From NCBI GenBank assembly GCA_016928025.1, contig JAFGLN010000028.1, positions 1 to 64,000 on the forward strand: a stretch of DNA of 64,000 bases. The letters are read 5' to 3'. This document shows positions 26,882 through 36,948 of the stretch, one piece after another. Origin of the DNA: Deltaproteobacteria bacterium (GTDB taxonomy: Bacteria > Desulfobacterota > Syntrophia > Syntrophales > JAFGHS01). The position numbers were made by a program, and so were the translations under genes. Every line of letters starts with the position of its first letter. Within the stretch, counting starts at the first letter, position 1. The notes below the pieces were generated by a model. It saw only the letters and a list, made by a program, of their open reading frames with translations, had not been told where the DNA came from and made no database searches.

Positions 26882-28993
26882 TTATCGCAATTCCGTCACA
26901 GATTGCATGATGTAGATTGCCTCTGCCAGGCCGATTTTATTGTCGCCGTTGACGTCCGTTCCCGATGCGGCATAATCTTCACGAATCCCCGACGGTTGCA
27001 TGCCTGCTATAACCTGTAGTGCCAGTACGGCATCCGCCAGGGCCGCCGTCCCGGTATTGCGGAGATCACCCTTGACGGGATAGGTAATCCCGATGGTCAC
27101 GGTAGAGGTATTATCGGCCGGCGCCGCATCAGGCGTTTCCGTCTCCAGATGCGCCTCATTGGTGATTGTCGATCCCGACAGCGGCTTTGCCACGACCGTG
27201 ACGGTGACCGTCTCTTCCGGATCCAGGTTACCCAGGTAGCAATCCATCACCCTGGCCCCCCAATAGCACTCCCCCTCTGTGGTTGTCACAGACACCAGCG
27301 AGGCATTGTCGGAAAGTGTGTTGATAAGATCAACATATTCCGCCTCATTGGGTCCTTTGTTGGTCACAGTTATGGTGAAGGTGGCCTGGTTGCCGAAGAA
27401 CACCGGATCAGGATGGGCGGTCTGGGAAAGGGACAAATCCGTCGGCGAAGCGGCCATAACCAAACTGCTTTCATTATTGGTGCGGTCGGCGTCGGGCGTC
27501 TGACTCGTCACGACGGCCCGGTTGATCATATTAACCGCTTCCTCAGGGTAACCCGTAATGACGACCGTCCACGTGGACCCCGCAGTCAGGCTTCCCAACG
27601 AACAGGAGACCACCGGCGACTCATAGAAGAAAGGTCCGACCTCGCCGTAGATCGCGCAGTGGCCCATACCTTGATCCGGAACCGCTGAAAGATTGTATTT
27701 ATCGATATTGTAAGGCAAAATGTCCGTGAGGATCACAGCGACGGCATCCGAAGGGCCGTTATTGACAACCGTGAGGGTATAGGTCAGTTTTTCGTCGAGG
27801 ACGGCGGGACTGGGCGATGCGACCTGACCGACAGCCAGGTCGCTGCTGTCCGTCGCGGCGGCAACGGCCGTGGTCAGGGTCGATACATTGTTCGTGAGGT
27901 CGGGATCATCGGCCATGCAGGTCACCCTGGCCGTGTTTGTCAGCTCGGCGGCATCCGGTGCCGTCATGACCACCTTGACCGTCAATGACTTATCAGTATA
28001 AAGGCTCCCCAAGGTGCAGGAAAGGTTGACGCCGGATGCCGTGCAGTCCGCCTGATCACTGTCATAGGCATAGGCCGCAACGAAGGTTGCCCCGGCCGGC
28101 AGGACATCGGTGAGGACGACGCTTTCAGCCTTAGCCGGACCTCGGTTTTTCACCGTTAAGGTATAGGTCAGATTGGCACCGGCATAAACAGGATCAGGTG
28201 CTGCCGTCTGCGTGACAGCCAAATCCGTGGGCGTCGTCTCCAGGGCATGGAGTACCAGATGGACCGGACCGTTCACGTCCTCAAAATAATCGACCGCAGA
28301 CAGGGGCACCACGGCCCCCTCCGTGAAAGCATCCAGATAACCCGTGATCAGATAGGTGCCGTTGCCCCGATCGACGATCGTGATTTCTCCCGTCGAATTT
28401 TTGTCAGGGACATTTCTGACGGCAATAAAATCAATGCTCTCTCCCGTCGCACTGCGCGCCTTTAGCAGAACGGTAAACGATTCCAGAAGCAGGGAGAAGG
28501 TCCCCGTCGTTCGGCCCGCCTTGCCCTTCACCCGGATCCGGATGTCGGCCACATCATCCACGCTGGCATTTTCAATGGTCTGGTCCTGATTACCCGCAGC
28601 CAGATGAAAATAAGGCACTTGAGTTTCAATGGTCCCTTGAAAGGAGAGGATCTCGTCGTTTCCATCGATGGTGCGCGTGATGTTCCGGAAACAATACAGC
28701 TTGATATGCTGCAGCTGAATTTCCCCTTCATAATGCTCGCCCCGGGCATCAAGGGAACCGGTATATCGCGCGACAGCTTCGTCCGGCGACTGCTCCCAAA
28801 CCCCCACAATGGGCGGCAGTGATGGATCGGAAAGCGTTACCCCCTCATCGGCCGGTACCGCCCCTGCAGACAAAATAAAAGCCCATCCCGCTAATATCAG
28901 GCATTTTGCCGCCCATAGCCCCGGGTTCCGAAGTCGACGACCCATTCGATTTGTGATGAGAATTGCTCTGGACAGAAGAATGCGCACGTCCAT
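26882..28993 (-). CDS. Secreted DUF11-repeat protein with C-terminal dockerin-like domain
   Basis: A 703-residue protein with an N-terminal membrane/signal segment (LILAGWAFILSAGAVPADE), a beta-rich domain (about 55-250), then three DUF11/conserved-repeat domains. Each opens with DLAVTQTAAPDPV-like text and continues TYTLTVKNRGP (about 257, 385 and 520). The C-terminus has two dockerin-like calcium loops (GDLRNTG...ADAVLALQV and DVNGDNKIGLAEAIYIMQ). It is probably surface-exposed or secreted and held by dockerin-cohesin or calcium-dependent contacts, but no cohesin is seen here. AAGGTGA precedes the ATG. The gene is single and convergent with the acyl-CoA synthetase gene. Confidence 0.85.
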   Translation of the reverse strand: MDVRILLSRAILITNRMGRRLRNPGLWAAKCLILAGWAFILSAGAVPADEGVTLSDPSLPPIVGVWEQSPDEAVARYTGSLDARGEHYEGEIQLQHIKLYCFRNITRTIDGNDEILSFQGTIETQVPYFHLAAGNQDQTIENASVDDVADIRIRVKGKAGRTTGTFSLLLESFTVLLKARSATGESIDFIAVRNVPDKNSTGEITIVDRGNGTYLITGYLDAFTEGAVVPLSAVDYFEDVNGPVHLVLHALETTPTDLAVTQTAAPDPVYAGANLTYTLTVKNRGPAKAESVVLTDVLPAGATFVAAYAYDSDQADCTASGVNLSCTLGSLYTDKSLTVKVVMTAPDAAELTNTARVTCMADDPDLTNNVSTLTTAVAAATDSSDLAVGQVASPSPAVLDEKLTYTLTVVNNGPSDAVAVILTDILPYNIDKYNLSAVPDQGMGHCAIYGEVGPFFYESPVVSCSLGSLTAGSTWTVVITGYPEEAVNMINRAVVTSQTPDADRTNNESSLVMAASPTDLSLSQTAHPDPVFFGNQATFTITVTNKGPNEAEYVDLINTLSDNASLVSVTTTEGECYWGARVMDCYLGNLDPEETVTVTVVAKPLSGSTITNEAHLETETPDAAPADNTSTVTIGITYPVKGDLRNTGTAALADAVLALQVIAGMQPSGIREDYAASGTDVNGDNKIGLAEAIYIMQSVTELR

Positions 28994-29428
28994 AAGTCAC
29001 CTTCCTGTTAAACAGCTTTAGGATGCATAATTTATTCCATAGGTACATCTACCTGATATTATTACGATATGGTTGTAAAACCCTAAAGCCCGACACTGAT
29101 GTTGTAAATTTTCCCGACAAAATACCTTATCCGCCCCGAAATTTTCTTTCTGTTATAGCGAAAAATGTTTAGATCTAAAATACTTTCCCCATATCATCAT
29201 TTTTGTAAAAATATCCGACACTCTTGGCATTTTTCAAGGTATTTACGCTGATCAAAGTAATCACATGACGATAAAAAGTATGATCCAATGAAGTTTTTGC
29301 GGCTACTTTCGTCAAAACCGTCGGCAATATACAACGTATCCTCTGAAAATGATGAATTAAATAGACATTTGAAATCTTTATTGATAGACAAACAATCATT
29401 GTCAATAATAAGCAGCAGGAAGGTCTTC
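28994..29428. other. AT-rich divergent intergenic region
   Basis: About 430 bp between the DUF11 gene and the ABC transporter. Short frames here (for example 29197-29436 on minus) lack ribosome sites and overlap the ABC start. No repeat or recognised RNA element was seen; promoters for both flanking genes should lie here. Confidence 0.5.
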
Positions 29429-30136
29429 ATGAACAAAACGGTTTTTTCCGTACAAAATCTGACGAAGATCTACGACATGGGCGAGGTGCAGGTGCATGCC
29501 CTCAGGGGCGTGGACATGGAGCTGTACGAAGGCGAGATGGTGGTTCTGCTCGGGCCGTCGGGGAGTGGAAAATCGACGCTTTTAAACATCCTGGGCGGTC
29601 TGGATACGGCCACAGACGGCATCGTCTCCTATCGCGGAAAAGAGCTGACCCGGGCAACGGATCAGGAACTGACGGAATACCGCCGGTATCATGTCGGTTT
29701 CGTCTTTCAGTTTTATAACCTCATTCCCAGCCTGACGGCTTGGGAAAATGTGGCCGTTGTGACGGAAATCGCCGATCATCCCATGGCGCCGGAAAAAGCT
29801 CTGGCCATGGTCGATTTGTCCGACCGAAAGGATCATTTTCCCTCCCAGCTTTCCGGCGGCGAGCAGCAGCGCGTCGCCATTGCCCGTGCCATCTCGAAAA
29901 ATCCCGAGGTCCTGCTTTGCGACGAACCGACGGGCGCCCTGGATTTCAAGACGGGCATTCTGGTCCTGGAGGCCCTGGACCGCGTCAACCGCGAGCTCGG
30001 CACCGCGACGGTGATCATCACGCATAACGCCGACATCGCCGCCATGGCGGACCGCGTCATTAGTTTGAGAAACGGCATCATCGCCGATGTCAATGTGAAT
30101 GAAAAGAAGAAACCACCCAGCGAGTTGCGCTGGTGA
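29429..30136 (+). CDS. ABC transporter ATP-binding protein (LolD/MacB type)
   Basis: A 235-residue ABC ATPase: Walker [11 protein letters not shown]-loop [13 protein letters not shown], signature [15 protein letters not shown], Walker [12 protein letters not shown] and H-loop VIITHN. This is the class that works with FtsX-type permeases to pull substrates from the outer leaflet or drive an efflux assembly. The ORF track start (29288) adds 47 residues without family match; ATG 29429 has GGAAGG upstream and begins the conserved [16 protein letters not shown]. First gene of a three-gene operon with the FtsX permease and HlyD-type adaptor. Confidence 0.93.
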   Translation: MNKTVFSVQNLTKIYDMGEVQVHALRGVDMELYEGEMVVLLGPSGSGKSTLLNILGGLDTATDGIVSYRGKELTRATDQELTEYRRYHVGFVFQFYNLIPSLTAWENVAVVTEIADHPMAPEKALAMVDLSDRKDHFPSQLSGGEQQRVAIARAISKNPEVLLCDEPTGALDFKTGILVLEALDRVNRELGTATVIITHNADIAAMADRVISLRNGIIADVNVNEKKKPPSELRW

Positions 30137-30172
30137 TCCTTTTTAATCTTTGCACGGGACGGAGTCACAGGG

Positions 30173-32542
30173 ATGCCCATGACGCCACTCAATACCAAAC
30201 TCACACGCGACCTCTGGCGAATGAAAGGCCAGGTTCTGGCGATCGTTATCGTCATCCTCTGCGGCATCGCCACTTTCATCATGTTCATGAGCAACATGGA
30301 CTCCCTGACGATCACGCGGGACAAGTTCTACCGCGAGTATGTGTTCGCCGATGTCTTCGCCAATCTGAAAAGGGCGCCGGAAAGCATTAAAGAGCGCATC
30401 GCCGCCATCCCGGGGGTGGCGTTAGTGGAAACGAGGATTACCGCCGGTGTCAAACTCGCTGTTCCCAGATTTGAAGAACCGGTCACGGCACAAATCATTT
30501 CCCTCCCCGACAACGGCAAACCGCTCATCAATAAGGTATTCATCCGGAAAGGGCGTCTGCCCGACGCCGAAAAGGATGACGAAGTCATGGTCGGCGACAC
30601 CTTCGCCGAGGCCCATGGCTTTGCACTGGGCGATCGCTTCGGCGCCGTCATCAACGGGAAATGGAAACAGCTGACCATCGTCGGCGTCGGCCTTTCTCCG
30701 GAATATGTCCTTCAACTGCGGCCGGGGGCCATCAGCCCGGACTATAAACGCTACGGCATCCTGTGGATGACAAAATCGACCCTCGCCACAGCCTACGACA
30801 TGAAAGGGGCTTTTAACGACGTGGTCCTGACCTGCGCCCCCCATGCGAATGAAAACGACATTATCCGGCAACTGGACAATATTCTCGATCGCTACGGCAG
30901 TTTCGGTTCTTACGACCGCAATGACCAGATGTCTCATCGCTTCCTCAATGAGGAATTCCGGGGGCTGGAAAATTTTTCCTTCATCTTCCCGACGATTTTT
31001 ATCGCCGTGGCCGCATTTCTGCTGAATGTCGTCATCAGCCGGACCGTCAACACCCAGCGGGAGCAGGTGGCCGTCCTCAAGGCCTTCGGCTACGGCAACA
31101 TAAAAATCGGCTGGCATTATTTCAAGTTTGTCCTGGTCATCGTCCTTTTGGGCATCGCCGGCGGCACGGCATTGGGGGCGTGGTTGGGAAAGCTGTTGGG
31201 AGATCTGTACATGGAATTCTATCGATTTCCTTATCTGATATTCCGTCTGGACATAAAAATCTTCTTCGCCGCTGTGGTCATCAGTTTAGCCGCCGCCCTG
31301 GCCGGAACAATCCAGTCCATCCGGGCAGCGGCCAAACTTCCGCCCGCAGAGGCGATGCGTCCCGAACAGCCAGCGAAATACCGAAAGGCGTTTTTCGAGC
31401 GCATCGGCCTGGCCCGGTTTCTATCGCAGCCCGCCCGTATTATTGCCCGCAATCTGCAGCGAAAACCCTTAAGAACATTGCTTTCCATCATCGGCATCGC
31501 TTTCGCCTGCGCGACCATGATTTCCAGCGGTTTCTTTAAAGACGCCGTCGATTACATGGTCCATGTCCAGTTTTCCCTGGCACAGCGGGAGGACATGAAA
31601 GTGACTTTTATCGAACCGACATCCCATAACGCCGTTTACGCGCTGAAGGGCGTCCGGGGCATTGAACATGCCGAGGGCTACCGGTCCGTTCCCGCCCGGC
31701 TCCGGTTCGGCCACCGCAGTTATAAAACCGCTATCGAAGGCATTGAGCGGGGCAGCACCCTGCAGTACATTCTTGATGAGAACCTGAAGCCGATTTATAT
31801 TCCGCCTTCAGGCATCGTTCTGACCGACTATCTGGCGGAATATCTCGGCATCGGACCCGGGGATATGCTGACCGTGGAAGTCCTTGAGGGGGAAAGACCC
31901 GTCCGTCAGGTCCCGGTTGTCGCCCTGGCCAAGCAGTATATGGGGCTAATGGGGTATATGGACACAGCGGCCCTAAATCACCTCATGCGGGAGGGTAATG
32001 CTATTTCCGGTGTCTCGGTTGTGGTTGACCCCTTATATAAGAAAGATATATATAAAAAACTTATTCAGATGCCCCGCGTTGCCGGGGCCGTTGTGATCAA
32101 GGATGAAATCCGCAGTTTTTATGACACCCAAGCGGAAGCCATGCTGATCTTTACGTTCATCGCCACCTTGATGGCGGGGGCCATTACCTTCGGTGTCGTT
32201 TACAACAGCGCCCGGATCGCCCTGTCGGAAAGAAGCCGTGAGCTTTCCAGCCTCAGAGTTTTGGGATATACACGGGGCGAGATTTCTTATATTCTCCTGG
32301 GTGAGCTGGCGTTGATCACATTGGCGGCCATCCCGGTGGGCTTCCTCATCGGGCGTGTTCTCTGTATTTACATCGCCCGGATGGCAGCGTCGGATATTTT
32401 CCGCATCCCCGTCGTGATCGAACCGGCAACGTATTCTCTGGCCGCTGCCGTGGTCGTGGCATCGGCGGCCATATCGGGGCTCATCGTTCGTCATCGGCTT
32501 GATCATCTGGATCTGATCGAAGTTCTCAAAGCAAGGGAGTAA
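30173..32542 (+). CDS. FtsX-family ABC transporter permease (two-domain)
   Basis: A 789-residue permease. After a first membrane segment (VLAIVIVILCGIATFIMF) comes a MacB-type periplasmic domain, then a three-helix FtsX domain near 260-400 (NFSFIFPTIFIAVAAFLLNVV). A second copy of the layout follows, ending in another FtsX domain at about 670-780. This duplicated form acts as a single chain in place of two half permeases. It lies 37 bp after the ATPase and 4 bp before the HlyD gene. Likely exports a lipid, lipoprotein or small hydrophobic compound together with the adaptor; the substrate is not evident. Confidence 0.9.
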   Translation: MPMTPLNTKLTRDLWRMKGQVLAIVIVILCGIATFIMFMSNMDSLTITRDKFYREYVFADVFANLKRAPESIKERIAAIPGVALVETRITAGVKLAVPRFEEPVTAQIISLPDNGKPLINKVFIRKGRLPDAEKDDEVMVGDTFAEAHGFALGDRFGAVINGKWKQLTIVGVGLSPEYVLQLRPGAISPDYKRYGILWMTKSTLATAYDMKGAFNDVVLTCAPHANENDIIRQLDNILDRYGSFGSYDRNDQMSHRFLNEEFRGLENFSFIFPTIFIAVAAFLLNVVISRTVNTQREQVAVLKAFGYGNIKIGWHYFKFVLVIVLLGIAGGTALGAWLGKLLGDLYMEFYRFPYLIFRLDIKIFFAAVVISLAAALAGTIQSIRAAAKLPPAEAMRPEQPAKYRKAFFERIGLARFLSQPARIIARNLQRKPLRTLLSIIGIAFACATMISSGFFKDAVDYMVHVQFSLAQREDMKVTFIEPTSHNAVYALKGVRGIEHAEGYRSVPARLRFGHRSYKTAIEGIERGSTLQYILDENLKPIYIPPSGIVLTDYLAEYLGIGPGDMLTVEVLEGERPVRQVPVVALAKQYMGLMGYMDTAALNHLMREGNAISGVSVVVDPLYKKDIYKKLIQMPRVAGAVVIKDEIRSFYDTQAEAMLIFTFIATLMAGAITFGVVYNSARIALSERSRELSSLRVLGYTRGEISYILLGELALITLAAIPVGFLIGRVLCIYIARMAASDIFRIPVVIEPATYSLAAAVVVASAAISGLIVRHRLDHLDLIEVLKARE

Positions 32543-32546
32543 AGAC

Positions 32547-33755
32547 ATGAAAGTACGAATCCGCAGATTGATCACCGTTTCAACCATCGGCATCATTGCC
32601 TTAGCCGCTTTGATTTACGGCTTTTTGCCGAAGCCCGTTCTGGTTGAAACAGCCAAGGCCGTCCGCGATCCGTTCCGGGTCACCATTGAAGAAGAGGGCA
32701 AAACCCGGGTGAAGGACCGGTTCGTTGTTTCGGCGCCGGTCGCCGGTTTTATGCGCCGCGTGGAGCTCAAAGCGGGTGATGCCGTTGAAAAAGGTATGCC
32801 GCTTTTCACCTTGGAACCATTGCGCTCCCAGACCCTTGATCCCCGGAGCCGGGCGGAGGCTAAATCGGCGGTTTCCGCGGCCCGGGCTTCCGTAAAGGCC
32901 GCGGAAAAAAGGGAAGAATCGGCCGGAATCGATGCCGAATTTACTGCGGACCAACTGAACCGGTTCCAGCGTCTTCTGGCGAGCGGCGCCATTGCCCAAG
33001 AACAGTTCGATCAAGCGGAAGCGGCAGCCAAATCAGCGGCGGCGGTCTATATGGCGGCCCAGGCGGCAACGAATGTGGCCCGTTCCGAACTCAAGCGGGC
33101 CGAGAGCATCCTGAATTATTCCGCCACGAGCCAGGCGACTGAGCAGGAAGCGATTATTGTCCGTTCACCAAAGGCCGGCCGGGTTCTAAGGCTTTACCAG
33201 GAAAGCGAAGGCGCCGTCAATATGGGACAGCCGGTCCTTGAAATCGGCGATCCCCGGGATATTGAAGTCCGGGTGGAACTGCTTTCCTCCGACGCCGTCA
33301 AGATAAGTCAAGGGACGGTCGTATCCTTTGAACACTGGGGAGGCGGTCGGATTCTGACCGGTCAGGTGAGCCGGGTCGAACCGTCGGGGTTTACGAAAAT
33401 CTCCAGCCTCGGCGTCGAGGAGCAGCGCGTCCTGGTGATTGTCGATATGACGTCGGCACCGGATGTCCGGCCTCAACTGGGCGACGGCTACCGGATCGAG
33501 GCCGATTTCACCGTCTGGGAGGGGGAAAACGTCCTGCAGATCCCGGCCAGCGCTCTGTTCCGGGTGGGCGAAAAATGGGCGGTCTTCCTGACAAAGGCAA
33601 ACAAGGCGAGGCAAAAGATCGTCGCAGTCGGCCACCGGAACGGCCTGCGCGCGGAAATCCTCTCCGGCCTTAACGAAGGCGATACCGTGATCGCCCAGCC
33701 GGATGACGCCATCACGGACGGCGGCCGGATCAAGGTCAGGAAGACTGAAGAATAG
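32547..33755 (+). CDS. HlyD/MFP-family periplasmic adaptor
   Basis: A 402-residue membrane-fusion protein. One N-terminal membrane segment (VSTIGIIALAALIYGFLP) is followed by a half-lipoyl strand (APVAGFMRRVELKAGDAVEKG), a coiled-coil hairpin (about 95-190), the second lipoyl half (IIVRSPKAGRVLRL) and beta-barrel and membrane-proximal domains. It should link the FtsX-type ABC pump to the outer membrane; no outer-membrane factor of the TolC type is in the operon. Starts 4 bp after the permease with an overlapping GGGAG site; a terminator follows. Confidence 0.9.
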   Translation: MKVRIRRLITVSTIGIIALAALIYGFLPKPVLVETAKAVRDPFRVTIEEEGKTRVKDRFVVSAPVAGFMRRVELKAGDAVEKGMPLFTLEPLRSQTLDPRSRAEAKSAVSAARASVKAAEKREESAGIDAEFTADQLNRFQRLLASGAIAQEQFDQAEAAAKSAAAVYMAAQAATNVARSELKRAESILNYSATSQATEQEAIIVRSPKAGRVLRLYQESEGAVNMGQPVLEIGDPRDIEVRVELLSSDAVKISQGTVVSFEHWGGGRILTGQVSRVEPSGFTKISSLGVEEQRVLVIVDMTSAPDVRPQLGDGYRIEADFTVWEGENVLQIPASALFRVGEKWAVFLTKANKARQKIVAVGHRNGLRAEILSGLNEGDTVIAQPDDAITDGGRIKVRKTEE

Positions 33756-33790
33756 TATCGTTCATTAATGGTAGCAATCGTTTTGATCTT

Positions 33791-33826
33791 AAAAAAAGAG
33801 CGGAGATTTTGCCTCCGCTCTTTTAA
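33791..33826 (+). terminator. Bidirectional Rho-independent terminator
   Basis: AAAAGAGCGGAG and CTCCGCTCTTTT form a 12-bp stem with loop ATTTTGC. A-runs on one side and T-runs on the other mean it can stop both the export operon and the convergent GDSL gene. Confidence 0.9.
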
Positions 33827-33852
33827 ATGTGGATGATATGATGGAATCCTTC

Positions 33853-34677
33853 TTATCTCATTTTTCTTTTGACAGTGATCAAACCCGCAAAACCGAAGAT
33901 CAACAGAATGACGGAAGCCGGTTCGGGAATTTGAGTCCATGCGATTTGAGCAATTCGTTCATGGTGTGCAGTTGTCGGGTGAATGCCATCAGGCATCATT
34001 ATATTATCAGCAGCTAGCCCATCTAGATCTACTTTATTCCAGTCCAGCAAATAGAAATCGATACCAGGGTTAACCAAGTTCATTAAGCATAGTTGTGTCA
34101 ATAAAAAGATATCGAAAGCTTCCATCCATGCTGCATTATTACCGCTGATGATCAGATTGGGCACTAAAAATGTCTTGCCACCCAAGAAAATTAAGTTTTG
34201 TATCGCCAACGCGATGTTTTGTGCCGCAACATCGGGAGAACGTCCGTTGAACATGTCGTTTCCGCCCGCCCAGACGGTAACCAGTGTGTCGGGTGAGATA
34301 TACCCACCAAATTGATCGTTGTATTCAAAAACCTGCCACTGCAAACCTGTTATCGGCAGCCCCGCCGCGGGATTATCCCAGCCAGTGGTCGCGCCGCCAT
34401 AAGCCATATCAAGAAGTGAAGTATACGGAATCCCCATGTTTTGTGCCATATACTCCACCCAGACCGGCCCATTGGAAAAACGCATAAAACCATAAACATC
34501 GTCAGGATTGGTGTTTCCCGCCGTTCCACCTGTATAGAGCTCATATATACCATTATCTGACAGGCTGTCACCGAAAGCCAGGATACTGCTGTAGGCGTAA
34601 GCGCCTGTAGCGATTGTAAAGATCAGGAATAAACTTAAAAACCATGTAAAAGTAACTCTTTTTATCTTCGAACTCAT
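33853..34677 (-). CDS. GDSL/SGNH hydrolase with PEP-CTERM sorting signal
   Basis: A 274-residue secreted esterase/lipase-like protein. Signal peptide RVTFTWFLSLFLIFTIATGAYA, then block I FGDSLSDNG with the catalytic Ser, block II with YGGATTGWDN, block III VWAGGNDMF, and block V DGIHPTTAHH with catalytic Asp/His. The C-terminus IPEPASVILLIFGFAGLITV followed by KRKMR is a PEP-CTERM anchor, processed by an exosortase in the inner membrane during export tied to exopolysaccharide. ATG 34677 has AAAGGAGG, so the longer track start is rejected. No exosortase or other PEP-CTERM gene is in the window. Confidence 0.9.
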   Translation of the reverse strand: MSSKIKRVTFTWFLSLFLIFTIATGAYAYSSILAFGDSLSDNGIYELYTGGTAGNTNPDDVYGFMRFSNGPVWVEYMAQNMGIPYTSLLDMAYGGATTGWDNPAAGLPITGLQWQVFEYNDQFGGYISPDTLVTVWAGGNDMFNGRSPDVAAQNIALAIQNLIFLGGKTFLVPNLIISGNNAAWMEAFDIFLLTQLCLMNLVNPGIDFYLLDWNKVDLDGLAADNIMMPDGIHPTTAHHERIAQIAWTQIPEPASVILLIFGFAGLITVKRKMR

Positions 34678-35322
34678 GATTTTCCCCCTCCTTTGATTTG
34701 TCAATTAGTTAGTATCGCCCCCAAACCCAGAAAGCCAAAAGTAAGGCACCTGTACTCTAATAGAACTAATAAAAATGACTCTCAGAATATCACCTGCAAA
34801 CATTTCCAGCGCTTCTTTTCATGCCTTTAGATACGCATTTTCTTATTGGATACGGTAATTCAACAATTTCTTTAAGGCATCACTCTGGGGAAAAGGAGAA
34901 TAATTCAATGTCAGTTGAAAAAAGATAGGAATCGCAAAAATGCTTCCAGTCATAAATCGCATCTTTGTCACTTTAGTTGTCGCAGTAAATAAACATGCCC
35001 ACTTAAATCCAGGCATTTTTTATGCCAAATGGGGAATTTTACATAAGCTATTAAATATATAAGGTTTTTCGAAAATCACATCTTCCAGGAAAAACCCAAA
35101 ATGTAAAGTATTGCGACAGTATTAACGGCCGATAGCCACACAATATATAATAACTGATTGATATTTATAATAAATTTAGGTTTTATCAATTTGTAAATTT
35201 ATCCGACATTTTCTTAATTTATCGGGCTTTATTCCAAGCAGTCTGCCGCAGTTCATCACTCCGGCAAAATAAGTTTTGTAACGTTTTTTTTCGGCCTTAA
35301 CTTTTTAATGATTATCCCCCTG
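34678..35322. other. AT-rich intergenic stretch
   Basis: About 640 bp without a supported gene, repeat or RNA. A search by eye for a -24/-12 (sigma-54) element before the PEP-CTERM gene gave no match with correct spacing. Confidence 0.5.
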
Positions 35323-36510
35323 CTATCCCCGCCACATCCGCTCAAAGAGCTCGCGGAGGGCATCGCCTTTGCACTCGCACGGCGTCGTGAACATATTGGG
35401 GTCCTTCTCCGCGACCTGCACCAGTGTATCAAGTTCCGCCTTCATGCGGTCTTCCGTAATACCCGCCTCCTTCAAAGACGCCGGTTCGCCGATTTCTTTC
35501 TGAATCGCTCTGATCTTTGCAATCAGGGCATCCACGGCTTCCCGGGGCGATGCGTCATCAATGCCCACAAAACGGGCAATATCGGCCAGACGGGAAAGAG
35601 GGTCCAGCACACCTTCATACGGTGGCTTCGTCGAAATATAGTCCAGTGAATAGGACAAGGCGATGCCGATGGCCCGGCCGTGGCCCATATGAAAGACCGC
35701 CCCTGCCGAATGACCCAGGGCATGGGACAGGCCTGTGTTGCTGTTGCCGAAGCCCAAGCCGGCAATGGTCGCGGCATTGAGCATTTTTTCCCGCGCCTCA
35801 TAATTGGACCCGTCATGGCAAACTTTGGGAAGCCATTCCATGGCCATGCGGGCGGCTTGCAGACAGGGACCATCGCTGAAGTCGCTTCGCTGTTTTGACG
35901 TGTAGCCGTCGATGGCGTGGGCAATGACGTCCAGGCCGGTGCTCGCCGTTAACCCTTTCGGCAGTTCGAGGGTCAGACTGGTTTCCAGAACAGACAGATC
36001 GGGGACGATGTCGTTATGGGCAAAGACGATCTTCCGGTTCATGGCCCGGTCCGTCAGGACCGCCACCCAGGTCACATCGGCCCCGGTCCCGCTCGTTGTC
36101 GGGACCGCCGCCAGGCGGGCTTTCCGGCGTAGATTCAGGACGGCTCTGGGCAAAATGGATTTCGTCAAATCTCCATCCGCCAGATCGGGCCGCTCATAAA
36201 GCACCCATGCCGCTTTGGCCGTGTCGATGGCCGACCCTCCTCCGAAACCAATTACCCACTGAGGATTTATATCCAGAAGAAATCGGCTGGCCCTCAGGGC
36301 AACGTCCAAGGTCGGATCGGCCTCCACACCGTCCCAGATTTTCACATCGTAGCCAACGGTGCTTAAGGCTTCGACAAGATCCCCGCATTTATCCTTCAAA
36401 ATTTGGTCTGTAATCACGACTGCCTTGTCACCCTTCCCTTCCAACTCGGACGCCAGCCTTTTCATCGCGCCTTTACCGAATATCACCCTGGGACTTAAGA
36501 AATACGGCAT
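35323..36510 (-). CDS. Iron-containing alcohol dehydrogenase
   Basis: A 395-residue group III alcohol dehydrogenase. The NAD-binding segment WVIGFGGGSAIDTAKA, the TSGTGADVTWVAVLTD strand and the metal site GLSHALGHSAGAVFHMGHGRAIG, with its spaced histidines, are plain. It interconverts an alcohol and aldehyde with NAD(P)H; substrate range is unknown. A GGGGGG site precedes the ATG at 36510. The gene stands alone, with a MITE-like element upstream. Confidence 0.92.
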   Translation of the reverse strand: MPYFLSPRVIFGKGAMKRLASELEGKGDKAVVITDQILKDKCGDLVEALSTVGYDVKIWDGVEADPTLDVALRASRFLLDINPQWVIGFGGGSAIDTAKAAWVLYERPDLADGDLTKSILPRAVLNLRRKARLAAVPTTSGTGADVTWVAVLTDRAMNRKIVFAHNDIVPDLSVLETSLTLELPKGLTASTGLDVIAHAIDGYTSKQRSDFSDGPCLQAARMAMEWLPKVCHDGSNYEAREKMLNAATIAGLGFGNSNTGLSHALGHSAGAVFHMGHGRAIGIALSYSLDYISTKPPYEGVLDPLSRLADIARFVGIDDASPREAVDALIAKIRAIQKEIGEPASLKEAGITEDRMKAELDTLVQVAEKDPNMFTTPCECKGDALRELFERMWRG

Positions 36511-36545
36511 GGTTTTACCCCCCTTTGTTTTTTTTCGATATCATT

Positions 36546-36690
36546 ACATATGACGATCTCGTAAAAATTCTTTTTTCCTTTTTTTGTCATTCCGGACTTG
36601 ATCCGGAATCCAGTGTTTTCAATATGTTCTGGATACCGGCTTTTGCCGGTATGACATGAAGAAGTCTTTTTACAAGTCCGTCACATATGT
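36546..36690. repeat. MITE-like inverted-repeat element, complete copy
   Basis: A 145-bp non-coding element. The ends ACATATGACGATCTCGTAAAAA and, inverted, ACATATGTGACGGACTTGTAAAAA are imperfect terminal inverted repeats. Inside are two hairpins, ATTCCGGActtgaTCCGGAAT and ATACCGGcttttGCCGGTAT. Related copies are at 53729 and 59222. The rest of the gap (36691-36948) has no supported gene. Confidence 0.75.
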
Positions 36691-36948
36691 TCAACGTAAA
36701 AAATCATAAAAGATGTCAAATATTAGGTCAAGGAAATAGATGGGAAAATTTATTTGACACTCAAAATCAATCTTCGTATATTTCCGCAAGCATGCTTTCG
36801 GTGGAATTTCCAATGGCTTCGCGAGGGCATCACGAGGCAAGAACATAACGGTGACCGGCGACGGTTGAAAGAGATTCAACACAAATTAACGGCTTTTTAT
36901 TTGTAATTCTTAACGATTTACGGTTTTTCGCATTCATTCAAAACAGCC

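Noticed and set aside
29197-29436. 79-codon minus-strand ORF with CxxC upstream of the ABC ATPase
   Set aside because: No ribosome site, AT-rich, and it overlaps the ABC gene start.
34680-35320. Sigma-54 (-24/-12) promoter for the PEP-CTERM gene
   Set aside because: The nearest GG...GC match has the wrong spacing.
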